From Paragonimus westermani (taxonomy: Eukaryota > Platyhelminthes > Trematoda > Plagiorchiida > Troglotrematidae), in the NCBI GenBank assembly GCA_008508345.1, contig QNGE01000989.1:138272-202271 (forward strand): DNA of 64,000 nucleotides. The letters are read 5' to 3'. The notes beneath the pieces are model-generated. The model saw nothing but the letters and a program-made list of their open reading frames with translations, made no database searches and was not told the DNA's origin. Position numbers and translations under genes: made by a program. Shown here piece after piece: positions 37,141 to 47,189 of the stretch. Each line of letters begins with the position of its first letter. Positions within the stretch are counted from its first letter, which is position 1.

Positions 37141-37737
37141 CTTACCATTGGGACATGGAAGGTGCGCACGCTGCTAGATCGATGCAGCGCCACAAAACGA
37201 CCGGAACGACGCACCACCCTAATCGCGATGGAGCTGCGCTAATATGGAATCGACGTAGCAGCCTTGACTGAGACAAGGCTTGCAGACCAAGGTGAGTTGC
37301 GGGAAGCACGCCCCGGGTACACGTTCTACTGGATAGGTTACCCAACATACAGTGTTCGGGAGCATGGTGTCTGTTTTGCAGTCGTTGATTGCATCAATGC
37401 ATCGATGATAGGCGAACCGCACGGCATCAGCCCTAGAATGCTGTCGATGTGCCTTCGACTCGCTCGAGGTAGGTGTGCTACATTTGTCAGTGTTTATGGT
37501 CCAACTATGTGTCACACTGATGATAAAAAGGACCAGTTCTATGATCAGCTGTCCACCACAATCCTGTCGGCGCCGGTGAGTGACGGAGTGTTCGTTCTGG
37601 GCGACTTAAACGCTCGAGTTGGACGCGACTCGTTAGTTTGGCCGGGAGTCCTCGGACCCTACGGCATTGGTTCAGTCAACGAGAACGGTGATCGTCTGCT
37701 GCACCTGTGCGCTACTCACAAGCTGGCTATCACGTAA
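37141..37737 (+). pseudogene. RTE LINE endonuclease domain
   Basis: The frame opens with LTIGTWKVRTLLDRC, has a TAA at 37240-37242, then YGIDVAALTETRL with the catalytic glutamate, VCFAVVD, FVSVYGPT, FVLGDLNARVGRD with the aspartate and asparagine, and NENGDRLLHLCATHKLAIT before a stop at 37735. The last part of the domain (the histidine-bearing SDHxxV region) is missing: the next recognisable text, DWFHDLNVDI, already belongs to the linker. The domain would nick target DNA to prime reverse transcription; it is dead here because of the stop and the deletion. Confidence 0.85.
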
Positions 37738-38125
37738 AAACGCCCGGACTGGTTCCATGATCTCAACGTGGATATCTGCAAGCTGGTACGAGAGAAGAAT
37801 GCCGCGTTCTCCCTATATACAATGGACCCGGCCAATGGAGTGAAGAAAGCCACGTTCCGGAGTAGCCGCTGTCAACTGGCCGAGCGTGTTCGCAGAATTA
37901 AGGACAATTGTTGGAGGAAACGGAGCGAGCGTATACAGCGTTTCGCAGATCGTCGGTAACACGGGGAGTTCTACGATTTGCTTAAAGTGATCTTCGGTCC
38001 ATCTCTCCAGTCTACCAAAGCACTGGTAGACGTGGACACCGGCTAATCTTGTAGCCAGCCGGAGGACATCATGAAATATGGTACAAACACTTTGCCAGCC
38101 TGCTAAACCGCCCTACTACAATTGA
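37738..38125 (+). pseudogene. RTE LINE linker between endonuclease and reverse transcriptase
   Basis: In the 37768-37959 frame, ICKLVREKNAAFSLYTMD, then KATFRSSRCQLAERVRRI and RKRSERIQRFADRR match the usual positively charged linker. EFYDLLKVIFGPS and STKALVDVDTG follow in a shifted frame, ending in a stretch that reads WYKHFASLLNRPTT near 38090. Confidence 0.7.
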
Positions 38126-39861
38126 TTGGGTGTCAGTGAACATCCTGGAGTAACAAGACGTCAAATCTTCGCTTGCTCTCTCCCCAGATTTGCTGGAGTG
38201 CAGAGGGCGATTAGCCAACTGCGCAACGGGAAGGCTGCAGGCGAGAATGGGCTGTCAGGTGAGATCCTGAAGAATGGCGGGTCGGCGTTGGAACGCGCTC
38301 TGCTCCAGCTGGTTCACTCCTTTTGGGATCACCAGGCGATGCCGCAAGGCTTCAAGGACGCCCTTATCGTCCCCTTGTTCAAAGGCAAGGGCAGCAAGCA
38401 ATGCGCCAACAGCTACCGAGGTGTCAGCCTGTTGAACTGTGCAGGCCAGGTGATTGCCAGAATCCTCCTTAACCAATTGAATGCAACCGTTTTGGAGGTC
38501 AATGTTCCCGAGGAGCAGTGTGGATTCCGGGAGAGCCGGAGTACAATCGACCTGGTGTTTGCTGCTCGACAGCTTCAGGAGAAGTGCCGGGAATGGAACC
38601 AGCCCCTGTATGCTCTGTTCGTGGACTTCACCAAAGCGTTCGATTCCGTGAACCGCGAGGCGCTATGGACGGTGCTTGGTAGGTTTGGATGTTCAGGTAA
38701 GTTCGTCAGTATGGTTAGATTGTTGCATGTGGGCATGAAGGCGAAGGCGCAATCGTGTGGGTCGACCTCTGATGATTTTTACATCGTCGGTGGCATGAAA
38801 CAGGGTCGTGTTCTAGCCCCAGCCATATTTTGCCTATATTTGACTGCCATAGTAACAGTTGCTTTTCAGAACTCTGAGAGGATGGTATTGAGGTCGAGTA
38901 CCAGAAGGACAGGCGGCTGTTGAATATCCGACGTTTCGGCGCCCAAACCCGGTTACCGACCTCAACGATGCGCATGCTTCTGTTCGCAGATGACAGCGCA
39001 TTGCTAGCACACAGTGAAGAAGAGCTGCAACGTCTGGCTGCAGCCTTCGCTTTGACAGCATCTAAGTTTGGATTGGGCATCAACACAGGTAAGAAGTTTT
39101 CGTTCTTTCAGCCTTCCGGTGGAGGTGCTGCTTGTGTACCTCCACTTCAAATTCGCATCACTGGAGACATTGTGAATGGCTGGGGAGATTTTCTCTACTT
39201 GGGTAGCACTTTGTGGACAGATTTGTTCGTGGACCGCGAGCTGAGAGCGCGTGTGGCGAAGGCTAGTGCTGCTTTCGGACGTCTTGAAAGGCGTGTTTTT
39301 AAGAATCATAGCCTAAAGAAGGCCGCGAAGCTGTGTGTTTACCGTCCAATGGTGCTATCTATACTGCTGTATTGCAGTGAGACCTGGACATTGCACCAGC
39401 GGAACGTGAGCTATCTGAACCGCTTCCATGTTCAGTGTCTGAGACGCATCGTTATTCGGTGGTCGGACCTGATTCCGTATACTGAGGTACTGAGGCGATT
39501 TGGCATGGATGGGATAGAAGCCATGTTGATGCTGAACCAGCTGCGTTGGCTCGGTCACGTCCGTCGGATGGGTGATGACCATACCCCGAAGCAGCTACTG
39601 TACGGACAAGTGAAGTCAGGTAAGCGAAATCCCGGTGGTCAGAAGCGGAGGTACCAGGATGTTGTGCAGGTAAGCCTTTCACGATGTAACGTTGATTTTA
39701 GATGTTGGGAATATTTAGCGTTCAACCGGACGGCCTGGGGGAATGCGGTTCTGGCGGGCGTCCGAAAGTTCAACGAGCAACTATTGCGTGGTCGCGAGCG
39801 GAAGCGTGCGGTATGCAAAGAATCCATCAGTGCCATAGGTCGCGGTGACGTACCTATATAG
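38126..39861 (+). pseudogene. RTE LINE reverse transcriptase, thumb and C-terminal part
   Basis: The first frame (to 38923) has VQRAISQLRNGKAAGENGLS, GFKDALIVPLFKGKGSK, SYRGVSLLNCAGQVIARILL, EQCGFRESRSTIDLVFAARQ, YALFVDFTKAFDSVNREALW with the first catalytic aspartate, and IVGGMKQGRVLAPAIFCLY. A one-base type shift near 38880 moves to the frame holding EVEYQKDRRLLN, MLLFADDSALLAHSEEELQR (catalytic FADD intact), FLYLGSTL, LLYCSETWTLHQR, LRRIVIRWSDLIPYTEVL and LNQLRWLGHVRRM. The frame ends at a TAG at 39859. All catalytic residues survive, so the inactivation looks fairly recent. Confidence 0.9.
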
Positions 39862-39963
39862 CGTTGTGATGTGTGCGGCCGAGAATGTGCTGGCCGTTTG
39901 GGGTTAGTAAGTCACCAGCGTACTCATAGTACACCGTCGGCGAAGAGGCGGCGAGTACGTTAG
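39862..39963 (+). pseudogene. C-terminal C2H2-type finger of the RTE LINE, cut off by a stop
   Basis: Directly after the TAG, in the same frame, the sequence reads RCDVCGRECAGRLGLVSHQR and then THS and a basic tail ending at a TAG (39961-39963). C-x2-C and H-x3-H give a classical finger found at the C-terminus of flatworm and other RTE proteins. A single codon change separates it from the reverse transcriptase frame. Confidence 0.85.
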
Positions 39964-40539
39964 CCTCAGGTAGGTCATATCAGTATATCCCTTCTACTTC
40001 TGTTAAGGACTGCGTCGTCCAACATCCTGGTCGTCAGCAATTAATCCGCTTCTCTTTTCAGAAACTTGAGTGTTTGTGGTCTTCTATCCATTCGTTTCTT
40101 CTGTTTTGTTTATGTATTGTATGATGAATGGTCTGCCTGGCTTTTCATAGTTCAGTGAGAAATTTGCTTTTCACCCCTACCTTCCTTGGGATGCACTAAC
40201 CTGCACTTCTCCACTGCAAAGCTTTTTGTAGTACACTTCACAAATCTTTCTTCTTAGTGTAGGTCTCGTCATTGCAGCCCACTGGCACACCTCCAGGTTT
40301 TATTCCTTCGGGTTTACACTGGATGTGTGGTGTGTGGGTGTGACCGCAAGTGGTGCAGCGCGAGCCAATTACAGTGATGTATAAACGCAGGCGTCCTTTG
40401 GCTTCAGTCACTGTGACAGGCTAATCCGAATCGGATGCCGCCAACCATTGTTCAGTGTGGACAGACGATGAACGCCACCGAGTCTCATTCCAGTGGCAGT
40501 CCCCCGTGTTCCTGACCGATTTGGCATGAAGTACCACCA
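39964..40539 (+). other. 3' untranslated region of the RTE LINE and flank
   Basis: No coding frame. It begins immediately after the element's last stop and leads into the microsatellite at 40.54 kb. A poly-A or simple-repeat tail with a definite end was not found, so the boundary of the element is unknown. Confidence 0.45.
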
Positions 40540-41280
40540 TATCTATTTGTGTTTATGCAGCGACCCATGCACATATATGTATGCACTCATATGCTCACAT
40601 TTATACGTAACTATAAGTATATCTGTATATATGTATGGATAAACATACGTACTTCGATAAGCACATACATACATATAAATACACGCATATGTCCATATAC
40701 ATGTATACATACACATATGTATCCATGTATACGAATGTATGCTCCTGTACGTGCATGTGTATTTATCCTGTGTGCGTTCACACTTATAGCTACACATCCA
40801 TCCATAACGCATGCTGCGTTACCACATATTCAGCCGTATGTCTAGATATATACATTTACGCGTGCATTCGTATTTATATGCATGTATATGTTCATATATG
40901 TATATATATACACATATACATTTGCACAGACACTTATTTATGGGCGTAAACGTTTATACACATATGTATACATCTATTTCGACATACCATTATTTGCCGT
41001 ACCTATACGTTCCTACTTATAAATATATACGTATACATATGTGTGCATATACATGTACATATAAATACGCAAATACATATACATGTGGATACATATACAT
41101 GTACACGTACAAATTTACGTAGATAATTGTAAGTATTCATACATGAATAAGTACATTCATGTAATTACATATACATTTATGTTTATACATTTCTACACAG
41201 AGATATGCGTACGCATGCATTCATGTTTTTAACTGTATATCCTTATGTATTCAAAAGTATATACATGCTTACGTATGTGT
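40540..41280. repeat. Degenerate (ACATAT/TATACA)n microsatellite block
   Basis: About 740 bp almost entirely built of alternating purine-pyrimidine words such as ACATATACATGTATAC, with a drifting 2-4-6 bp register and no constant long unit. It creates false open frames on both strands rich in Y, I, C, T and H. Its right end abuts dispersed repeat 2 copy B. Confidence 0.9.
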
Positions 41281-41305
41281 GTATCGACGGCCTTACAATG
41301 CTCCG

Positions 41306-41606
41306 CGTAATCGGTAGACCGTCGATATCTCTGAAATCTTGGAGGCAAAAACGGTTTTCAAGATTATGCAGTTATAATTTTGTGACGTGTTTTAGTTCCT
41401 GAAATCGTTGAATTCTGTTACCGGGAGTGATTTTGTTCCCACCTTCTGATGGCGTAGTCGGAGAAGGTGCGACAGTTCAGCAATTTAGCGATCAAAGCAG
41501 AAATAACGAAAAATTGTATTCCACGCTATTTCGGGGAATTGGTGGTGGAATACAATGCAAATTGATGTCATCGACGTGATAAGACATTCTTACTTTGAAA
41601 TTTAAT
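41306..41606. repeat. Dispersed repeat 2, copy B
   Basis: Same blocks and same orientation as 26430-26730 (GTAATCGGTAGACC, GAGGCAAAAACGGTT, TTTTGTGACGTGTTTTAG, CACGCTATTTCGGGG, GACGTGATAAGACATTCTT). Like copy A it directly follows a long simple-sequence tract, which suggests the tract is part of, or a preferred neighbour of, the element. Confidence 0.8.
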
Positions 41607-43277
41607 TGTAGTTAAGAAGGAAAGCTTGATTGAAACTTCGTCGAATAATCCACGCTGGTTCTCACTGATGCAGAAAGTGCGCAGCACCGGGAGTGTACGT
41701 TAACCGAAGGATGGTGTTCCCACCTAACAGCTGCCACTCACAAACGGACAACCACTTCAGGACCTGATGTCAAAATAACACCACGTTGATCAGTCCCTTT
41801 CGATAGGTTCCACGTAGACATGATAACCAGCTTCCCACTAGACTACATGCGCATGGTTTGTCTGGAAGTGATGGAGCGCTTAATAACCCTATGAAAAGCA
41901 GGCCCAATGAAATGAAATATCCGTCCGGGATAATCGCAAACGAATCGGTTGAGCAGTAGATTAATGAGACTGAGAGGAGCCACGACTTGCGAGTTCCCTA
42001 AGAAATGTCGATCAGCGGTGGACTGCAACCGTTGGAAGGCTACGGAATTTCGGCAATTTCCGTTGTACACTGGTCCTGTGGCGTTGAAAGGAACAGTGGA
42101 TGGAGAAATTTATGAAAACTTAAACTTCTCCGTTTCCATATACTTACTTTGATACCCAAAGTGGTGTCTCCATCATGCGGATTATGTGGAATCCATGTTG
42201 CGATAAACACTGGTTCAGTTCGCTGCTCTCTGCAGTGGATTGGAGCTTGTATCAAACTTGCACTGTGCTAGTCACCTGTGTGAGGATGTTAGACTGCACG
42301 GACAGCTGGACTGTTTTTGGCGTTTCCATTTGAGAAGTACATGAAAACTTTAGGCAGGTTCGCGCGATCTTCAAATATGCCTGCTTCACAGATCTTCCGA
42401 CACATGATGAAAAGGATGCATGTACACCCGCCGGATGAGAGTGCATTGGTGGATGATTCGAGGGCAGCATCCGTTACGATAACACCGAGCAAACAGTGTA
42501 GGTACATTCAAGGAGGCGTGATGCACTGCGACGTCTAGCTCAACAACGTGATGTGTTCGGATGGATTACCTGCGTTACTTGGCGCCTTGTATGGAGAGCG
42601 CATTAGCATATACCGTTTTGAAGCCTGTTGCGAACTTTTTACAAAATTTTGCCTCCCAGCAAAGTGTACATTTTCCAGTGCTCCCACGTATGCACATCCA
42701 CCTTCTGAGTGAATCCTGAAGGTATTCAGTGTAAAGAGCTACAACTTTCACTCAAAAAACGCTTTGTATTCCACTCAATAATGCACACGGAAAATTGTCG
42801 GAAAAATGAATTCTACTTAATATCGTTCCGTCTGCTTTGGCACTAACGCAATACTTCCACTAATTAACACTACCATTTCAGATGTATCAGGTAGTCAAGT
42901 TTAAGGATGAAAGCTTGGGGATAGTGTTCAAGTCGTGGATTGCGCAGCCAAGGTTTGTCCTCTGGCCAGGAATAGCATACACGAAACCCCGCAGGTTGCT
43001 CTTGGGTGGAATAACAGGACACTAGCTCTAAGCTGTACAAAGTATTGGGGCATCGCGCAACAGGTGTGTGCTTTTGGTTTTTCTGACGTTTTGTGACGTT
43101 ATCCAAATGACCTGCATGCGGTTTATAAATACCAACAAATCCTAGAACAGCTGTCAGACATACCATCGTCTGACACCACGTGCATAATGAATCGTGTGGC
43201 CAACGTAATAGGTACGATTAAATTGCCATTTGTCACATTGGCAGACGAACAGGCGTTCGTCCCTACTTCGCGTATAG
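41607..43277. other. No gene recognised
   Basis: Several frames of 60-98 codons on both strands carry no known domain. If the candidate gene at 43278-43953 is real, earlier exons may lie here; the plus ATG at 43187 followed by a possible 33-nt GT-AG intron (43211-43243) is one option but does not join in frame without another intron. Confidence 0.3.
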
Positions 43278-43953
43278 ATTGGAGAAGAGACGAAAGCCGG
43301 AACACTACGCCGTCGACATCGACTGTTCTCCACCACCACTGCAATCGGGGGGATATGCCCACGCATTGCCATCCCCGTCAAAATGAACATTGGGGTTAAT
43401 GGAGAACCTGCCCACTTTATCCACCCTATTGCTCCCAGGTATGTGAATGGTAAAGTGTCGTTTGGTGAGCACTCAGCCCTACCATTGTTGGTCCACCAGC
43501 GGCATACAATGAGGGAGCGTGCAAAAACGACACTGCCGGAAAAGTAAGAGTTTTGTAAGACATGTCCGTGTAACACATATAACCGTCGTGTTTACCAAGT
43601 GTAATGAAGGACTTTGACCTCCAAAACATCAAAATGCGCAAAGATTTGTACGGTAGGTGACCACTCTCAGCACCGGTGATGTTTCTTAGGGATGATGTGG
43701 CAAGAACAATAAACTGGACAGATGTAAACAATCATGCGTCCGTTGTCTCCTCTTCTCTCGCCACAGCCATCGTTGGTAAGTTTGATCACAAAACACTCAC
43801 CGTTTATTGAATGCAGAATCCTTTATGAAGGAAGCTAATCCCGGCGTATCGCACGTGGACACCAAGGTAATTATTCAGCGGTGGCTTCAGAAGGCGACAC
43901 CGCAGGCAAGGAAAAGATCCAACGATGCTGTTACCGACAACTTCGCACTATGA
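43278..43953 (+). CDS. Candidate unrecognised gene, 3' exons with four tiny introns
   Basis: Five open segments join in one frame with GT-AG borders: 43278-43438, 43477-43543, 43610-43656, 43690-43775 and 43817-43953, ending at TGA (43951). Introns are 38, 66, 33 and 41 nt, the same size class as the helicase introns at 7.2 and 7.96 kb. The joined product has about 165 visible residues, with IAIPVKMNIGVNGEPAHFIH, then PTIVGPPAAYNEGACKNDTAG, FDLQNIKMRKDLYG, DDVARTINWTDVNNHAS and SFMKEANPGVSHVDTK. I do not recognise a family. No signal peptide or membrane segment is apparent. The first segment also stays open without splicing to 43545, and the acceptor at 43609 has a poor pyrimidine tract. No start codon is claimed. 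This is an inference from splice and frame consistency only. Confidence 0.35.
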
Positions 43954-44767
43954 TTCAAATTATCAACTCGTAAACGTCATACGAATATTGCCGTAAATAT
44001 TGCATTGGATATAACATATTAGATACAATTGAGTCCTTTCATGTCCTTTCTCGTGAAACTAAACATTGTGCCTCACTTATTTTGCAAGGATGGGTTTTCG
44101 TTCAACGTAATTGAGCTCCGTAGGAAAATAGGAATTTTGTGGCATGTTATCAAATCATTTAATGGGGCTGTGCGCATTTTTCCTCCTAACGTACCTTGAT
44201 TATCCCCAACCTGTCTCCTTAGTACACTCAGGGCTCACTTCCGGAACTATCAGAGAACACTCAAGGAACGGTCGTGCTGCCGGGGTTGATTCGGCGTTGA
44301 ATCAGGAGGACTAAGCTTTTATGAAGCTACTAGCTTAACGTATACATGTGAAGGGACTCACATTCTTCAAATAGTTCAAGGGGATATTTGCTTCAGGTGA
44401 TAATGATTCGCTCATTTTTCGGCCCATGTACAAGCGTCACATTGTCCGCGGACCGATCTAGTCGACATCCATTGGGCACACTGTGCAGGACCTCTTTTTC
44501 ATAATCACTGGAGAAGTGCAAACGGTGGCTGAAGTAGGGGGAGCTGACAAATCCGTAAATTTGAAACTTCCACCTACCAGTTGACTGAGGTTGAAGCTGG
44601 TTGCCTCAGAATGGACATTTAATTATGTCGGCTGTCTGAATACAATCAAAGTGATAAACCAGTTGACTGGCATCATGGCGATGGTCGTCGATCTCTACCG
44701 GTTCACGGCAGCGTCCGCATGGAAATCCTTCTTCGAGCTTCTTAACTACTCTTGGTTGCCTACAGTT
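43954..44767. other. No gene recognised
   Basis: No recognisable domain. The plus frame at 44591-44791 is unassigned. The minus side presumably holds the 3' end of the MULE remnant that begins at 44768. Confidence 0.4.
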
Positions 44768-46010
44768 TTAGGTACAACAGTACAAAGATAAGTCAGTCTT
44801 GGCACGTTCTACCATTTTACTCGCGAAGACGGTGATGCTGTTAGAACAGACCACTGCCATGCGGCTGCTACAGTCATGCAGTTTTGCGAATAAATTATGG
44901 AGATATTTATAGTGACGGTTAAAGTTGGCTGTAGCGAGAGGCCGAAGCTGTGGGTCAACCAGTCGATGAATCGGCAAGTTGTACTCAGCCGGCCACTGCT
45001 CATGAATGGGTACGCTACCTTTGTATGCGGAGATAAACACCGCGGAAAGACTTACTGTAGAGGTACATATGTTTTCGGAACATTAACAGAATGTGTATAC
45101 ATGGGAGCCACAGCGGACGGTAAAAACGACACTCATATGTACCGTGCACGTCATCGAAGGCAGAGATGTCGACATCATGTTGCACGCAAAACTGCAATAT
45201 TCAAAGCGATTACTATAGAAATACTAACCTTGGAATCGGCTACTTCTTTGAAATGGAGTCCTTGGATCTGCCCGTTCGGATGTTTTCGGACAAGATGACT
45301 TTCGAACGTGGTCGTTCGGTAAAAAATGTTCTTGGCGCAAAAGTCAACTTTGGCAACTTTGCAACGGTCGCACCCATAGGTAGTTTGCATTTCAAAACCT
45401 CGCATCAGCCATTCGCTGCGGGGCCATATTTTCTGACTGACGGCGGCTAGGACGTCTCGAGGTTGCGTCCTCTTTTTTAACAGTTCTTTGGCGTTTTCTA
45501 GCCCATTATTTTGCGATTGCCAGTGCAACAACAAATAATCCATAAAGCTTCTATCTGTTTGGCGGATAATGTTCGAGTCACTTTTGAACCTACGGTATGC
45601 GGTGCAAGGGTAAAACCTACTCTGCCTCACGGTCTACCGTAACCATTCGGTTGAACAGATAACGAGAGTGAGAAGAGCTTTTTCTTCTGACAGGCTTGAC
45701 AGACAGATTTCATCCAACAACATGCTCAAGAACGGCGTCACTTACATGGAAGTAACAAAACATGATGTCGCGGCTGAACTGCACACAGCCTGTCCTCGAT
45801 TTCGCAGCCATCTTGTCCATCAGAACCATTTTCACCGGAATGTGCTGTCCCACCATTTTTCGAAAACTTCCAAACGACCTACGTAGTGACGCATACTTCT
45901 CACTAAGAACGTACCCGTACATCACCTGCCGCCCGTGCCCCATGTCATCTCTTACTAGGAGTTGGTATAAAGTCCAGCCTCAAAGGCTTGAGAAAGTGTT
46001 CAGTGATATA
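44768..46010 (-). pseudogene. MULE-type transposase remnant with SWIM-like finger
   Basis: Minus strand, high to low. DGMGHGRQVMYGYVLSEKYA fits the MULE block after the first aspartate. SFRKMVGQHIPVKMVLMDKM carries the second aspartate, and DIMFCYFHVSDAV the C..FH block (45943-45710). FMDYLLLHWQSQNNGLENAK and SEWLMRGFEMQTTYGCDRC follow in 45590-45360, including the catalytic-glutamate block N.xEN. Then TYECRFYRPLWLPCIHILL near 45080-45135, a SWIM-type C-x-C/x-n-C-x-H pattern with the first cysteine pair incomplete, and VPIHEQWPAEYNLPIHRL as C-terminal part. Frame shifts separate the pieces, and the first aspartate is not visible. A seemingly good splice donor at 45228 is probably chance. No terminal inverted repeats were found. 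Confidence 0.6.
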
Positions 46011-46207
46011 TTTATGCTTGATTGACCCGTGGGTAGAATCCACAGTTACATCATGAGGGAAACGCTGGCGCAGTTTAATGTGCGTTCAACGAAGGGAAAA
46101 GATATGCGTGTATCTGTCGTCTTCATCCCGCACAGTGCACACCACACTCATCTCACTGATCACTAACAGCACTTCTACGAGGGTTTTAATGTTCCGTTAC
46201 CATTCCT

Positions 46208-46287
46208 ACATAACAAACTCACTGTACATAGCGGACTTTGACTTGCGGCGGATGGTTCCAACGTCGGCAGCTGTGATGAACTTCCCG
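46208..46287 (-). repeat. Dispersed repeat 4, copy B
   Basis: The reverse complement matches 28844-28925 in both DNA and reading, ending with SEFVM and a stop. It lies upstream (on minus) of the MULE remnant, so it could be part of the same element, which would make copy A at 28.8 kb a MULE scrap too. That link is not proven. Confidence 0.55.
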
Positions 46288-46290
46288 TAA

Positions 46291-47180
46291 CCAGCCGCTA
46301 CATACGGTATAATTTCGGCAACTGATGTGCTGTACTACAGCAGGTTTCTGCATTCTTTCAATTCACTGCTGGTGAGTCCGCGACCTGTAGTGTGGAACTC
46401 ATATATCACACGATTGAGGGAGTGGATGTGTTCTGACTCGGAAGGGCTCAAAACCACACAGGCATTCCGTCGGACTACATGAAATAGTGAACTGCACCAT
46501 GTGTCACAAGAACCGAATTGTTAAAACTAACAACCACGAAACATGTCGCAAACCCCTGCGTAGGCTACCACACCTCTCATATTTTCAACAACCGCAATGA
46601 TTCCGGGCGGTTTTCGGGGAACCAAGCCAACGTATCCCATCGTACTTGCGATCCGTTTTCGAACTGCGGCCCGTGCCGCGGACGTAAATGACGCCCAACC
46701 CCTCCATGCACACCTGAGGACAATCCTGGAAATGTGAGAAGGTGCGGAATCCACGTTACTCAAACATCTTTTTGGAAGCCGCAATATAGCCCATTTCTCA
46801 AGAATAAAAAACATTCTGATGTGATGAATAACATCCGTATCATCGTATTTCTAGGTATACATTATTTTGGCAACCATGTATCAACATTGCCACACGCGAG
46901 CAATCACGACAACGGCTATACCGATTTTTGAAAGACACAGTAAGGTGGTTTCCAATGAACGGCCAGGCAAAATAAACTGCTGTAGATCCATGACGTAGAC
47001 TTCGGCGATTTTGATTTCTGCACCATATACCAAGCCGTTAAACCGGAATATGCAGTGCAATGATGTTTCCACCTACGATAACTGAAGAAACCGCGGTCTA
47101 CGTCTAGCATTCAATGGTATACGGGTATAGATAGACTTGAGTATGCGTGCATAGGTATTTGCCACATATAATACATACTC
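46291..47180. other. No gene recognised
   Basis: Short frames only. It ends where the 5'-truncated LINE at 47.2 kb becomes readable. Confidence 0.4.
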
Positions 47181-47189
47181 TTCTTCTTT

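Larger units (their letters stand above)
37130..39966 (+). mobile_element. RTE-type LINE, near full coding length, inactive
   Basis: Endonuclease, linker, reverse transcriptase, thumb and C-terminal zinc finger are all on plus in the right order. The reading frame is broken by a stop in the endonuclease (TAA at 37240), an apparent internal deletion after 37737, frame changes around 38.1 kb and 38.88 kb, and a TAG at 39859 just before the zinc finger. The wording (craniofacial-development-protein-2-like endonuclease, LLNCAGQVIARILLNQL, CGFRESRSTIDLVFAARQLQ) fits the RTE group common in flatworms. RTE elements insert by target-primed reverse transcription. Confidence 0.9.

Noticed and set aside
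40549..41122. Overlapping open frames of about 100 codons on both strands rich in Y, I, C and H
   Set aside because: They arise from the alternating ACATAT microsatellite, which lacks stops in some frames; composition is that of the repeat.
43123..43576. Minus-strand frame of 140 codons as the real gene at this locus
   Set aside because: It has no recognisable motif. The plus strand of the same region gives several short segments joined by proper splice sites, which is the more specific signal, though still unproven.
45175..45630. A host exon with a BED or C2H2 zinc finger (CDRC...HLVRKH) and a good splice donor at 45228
   Set aside because: The neighbouring text (SEWLMRGFEMQTTYGCDRC, NNGLENAK) and the blocks on both sides fit a MULE transposase in order; the finger spacing is atypical, and the donor is probably chance. 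The frame also opens on GTG, not ATG.
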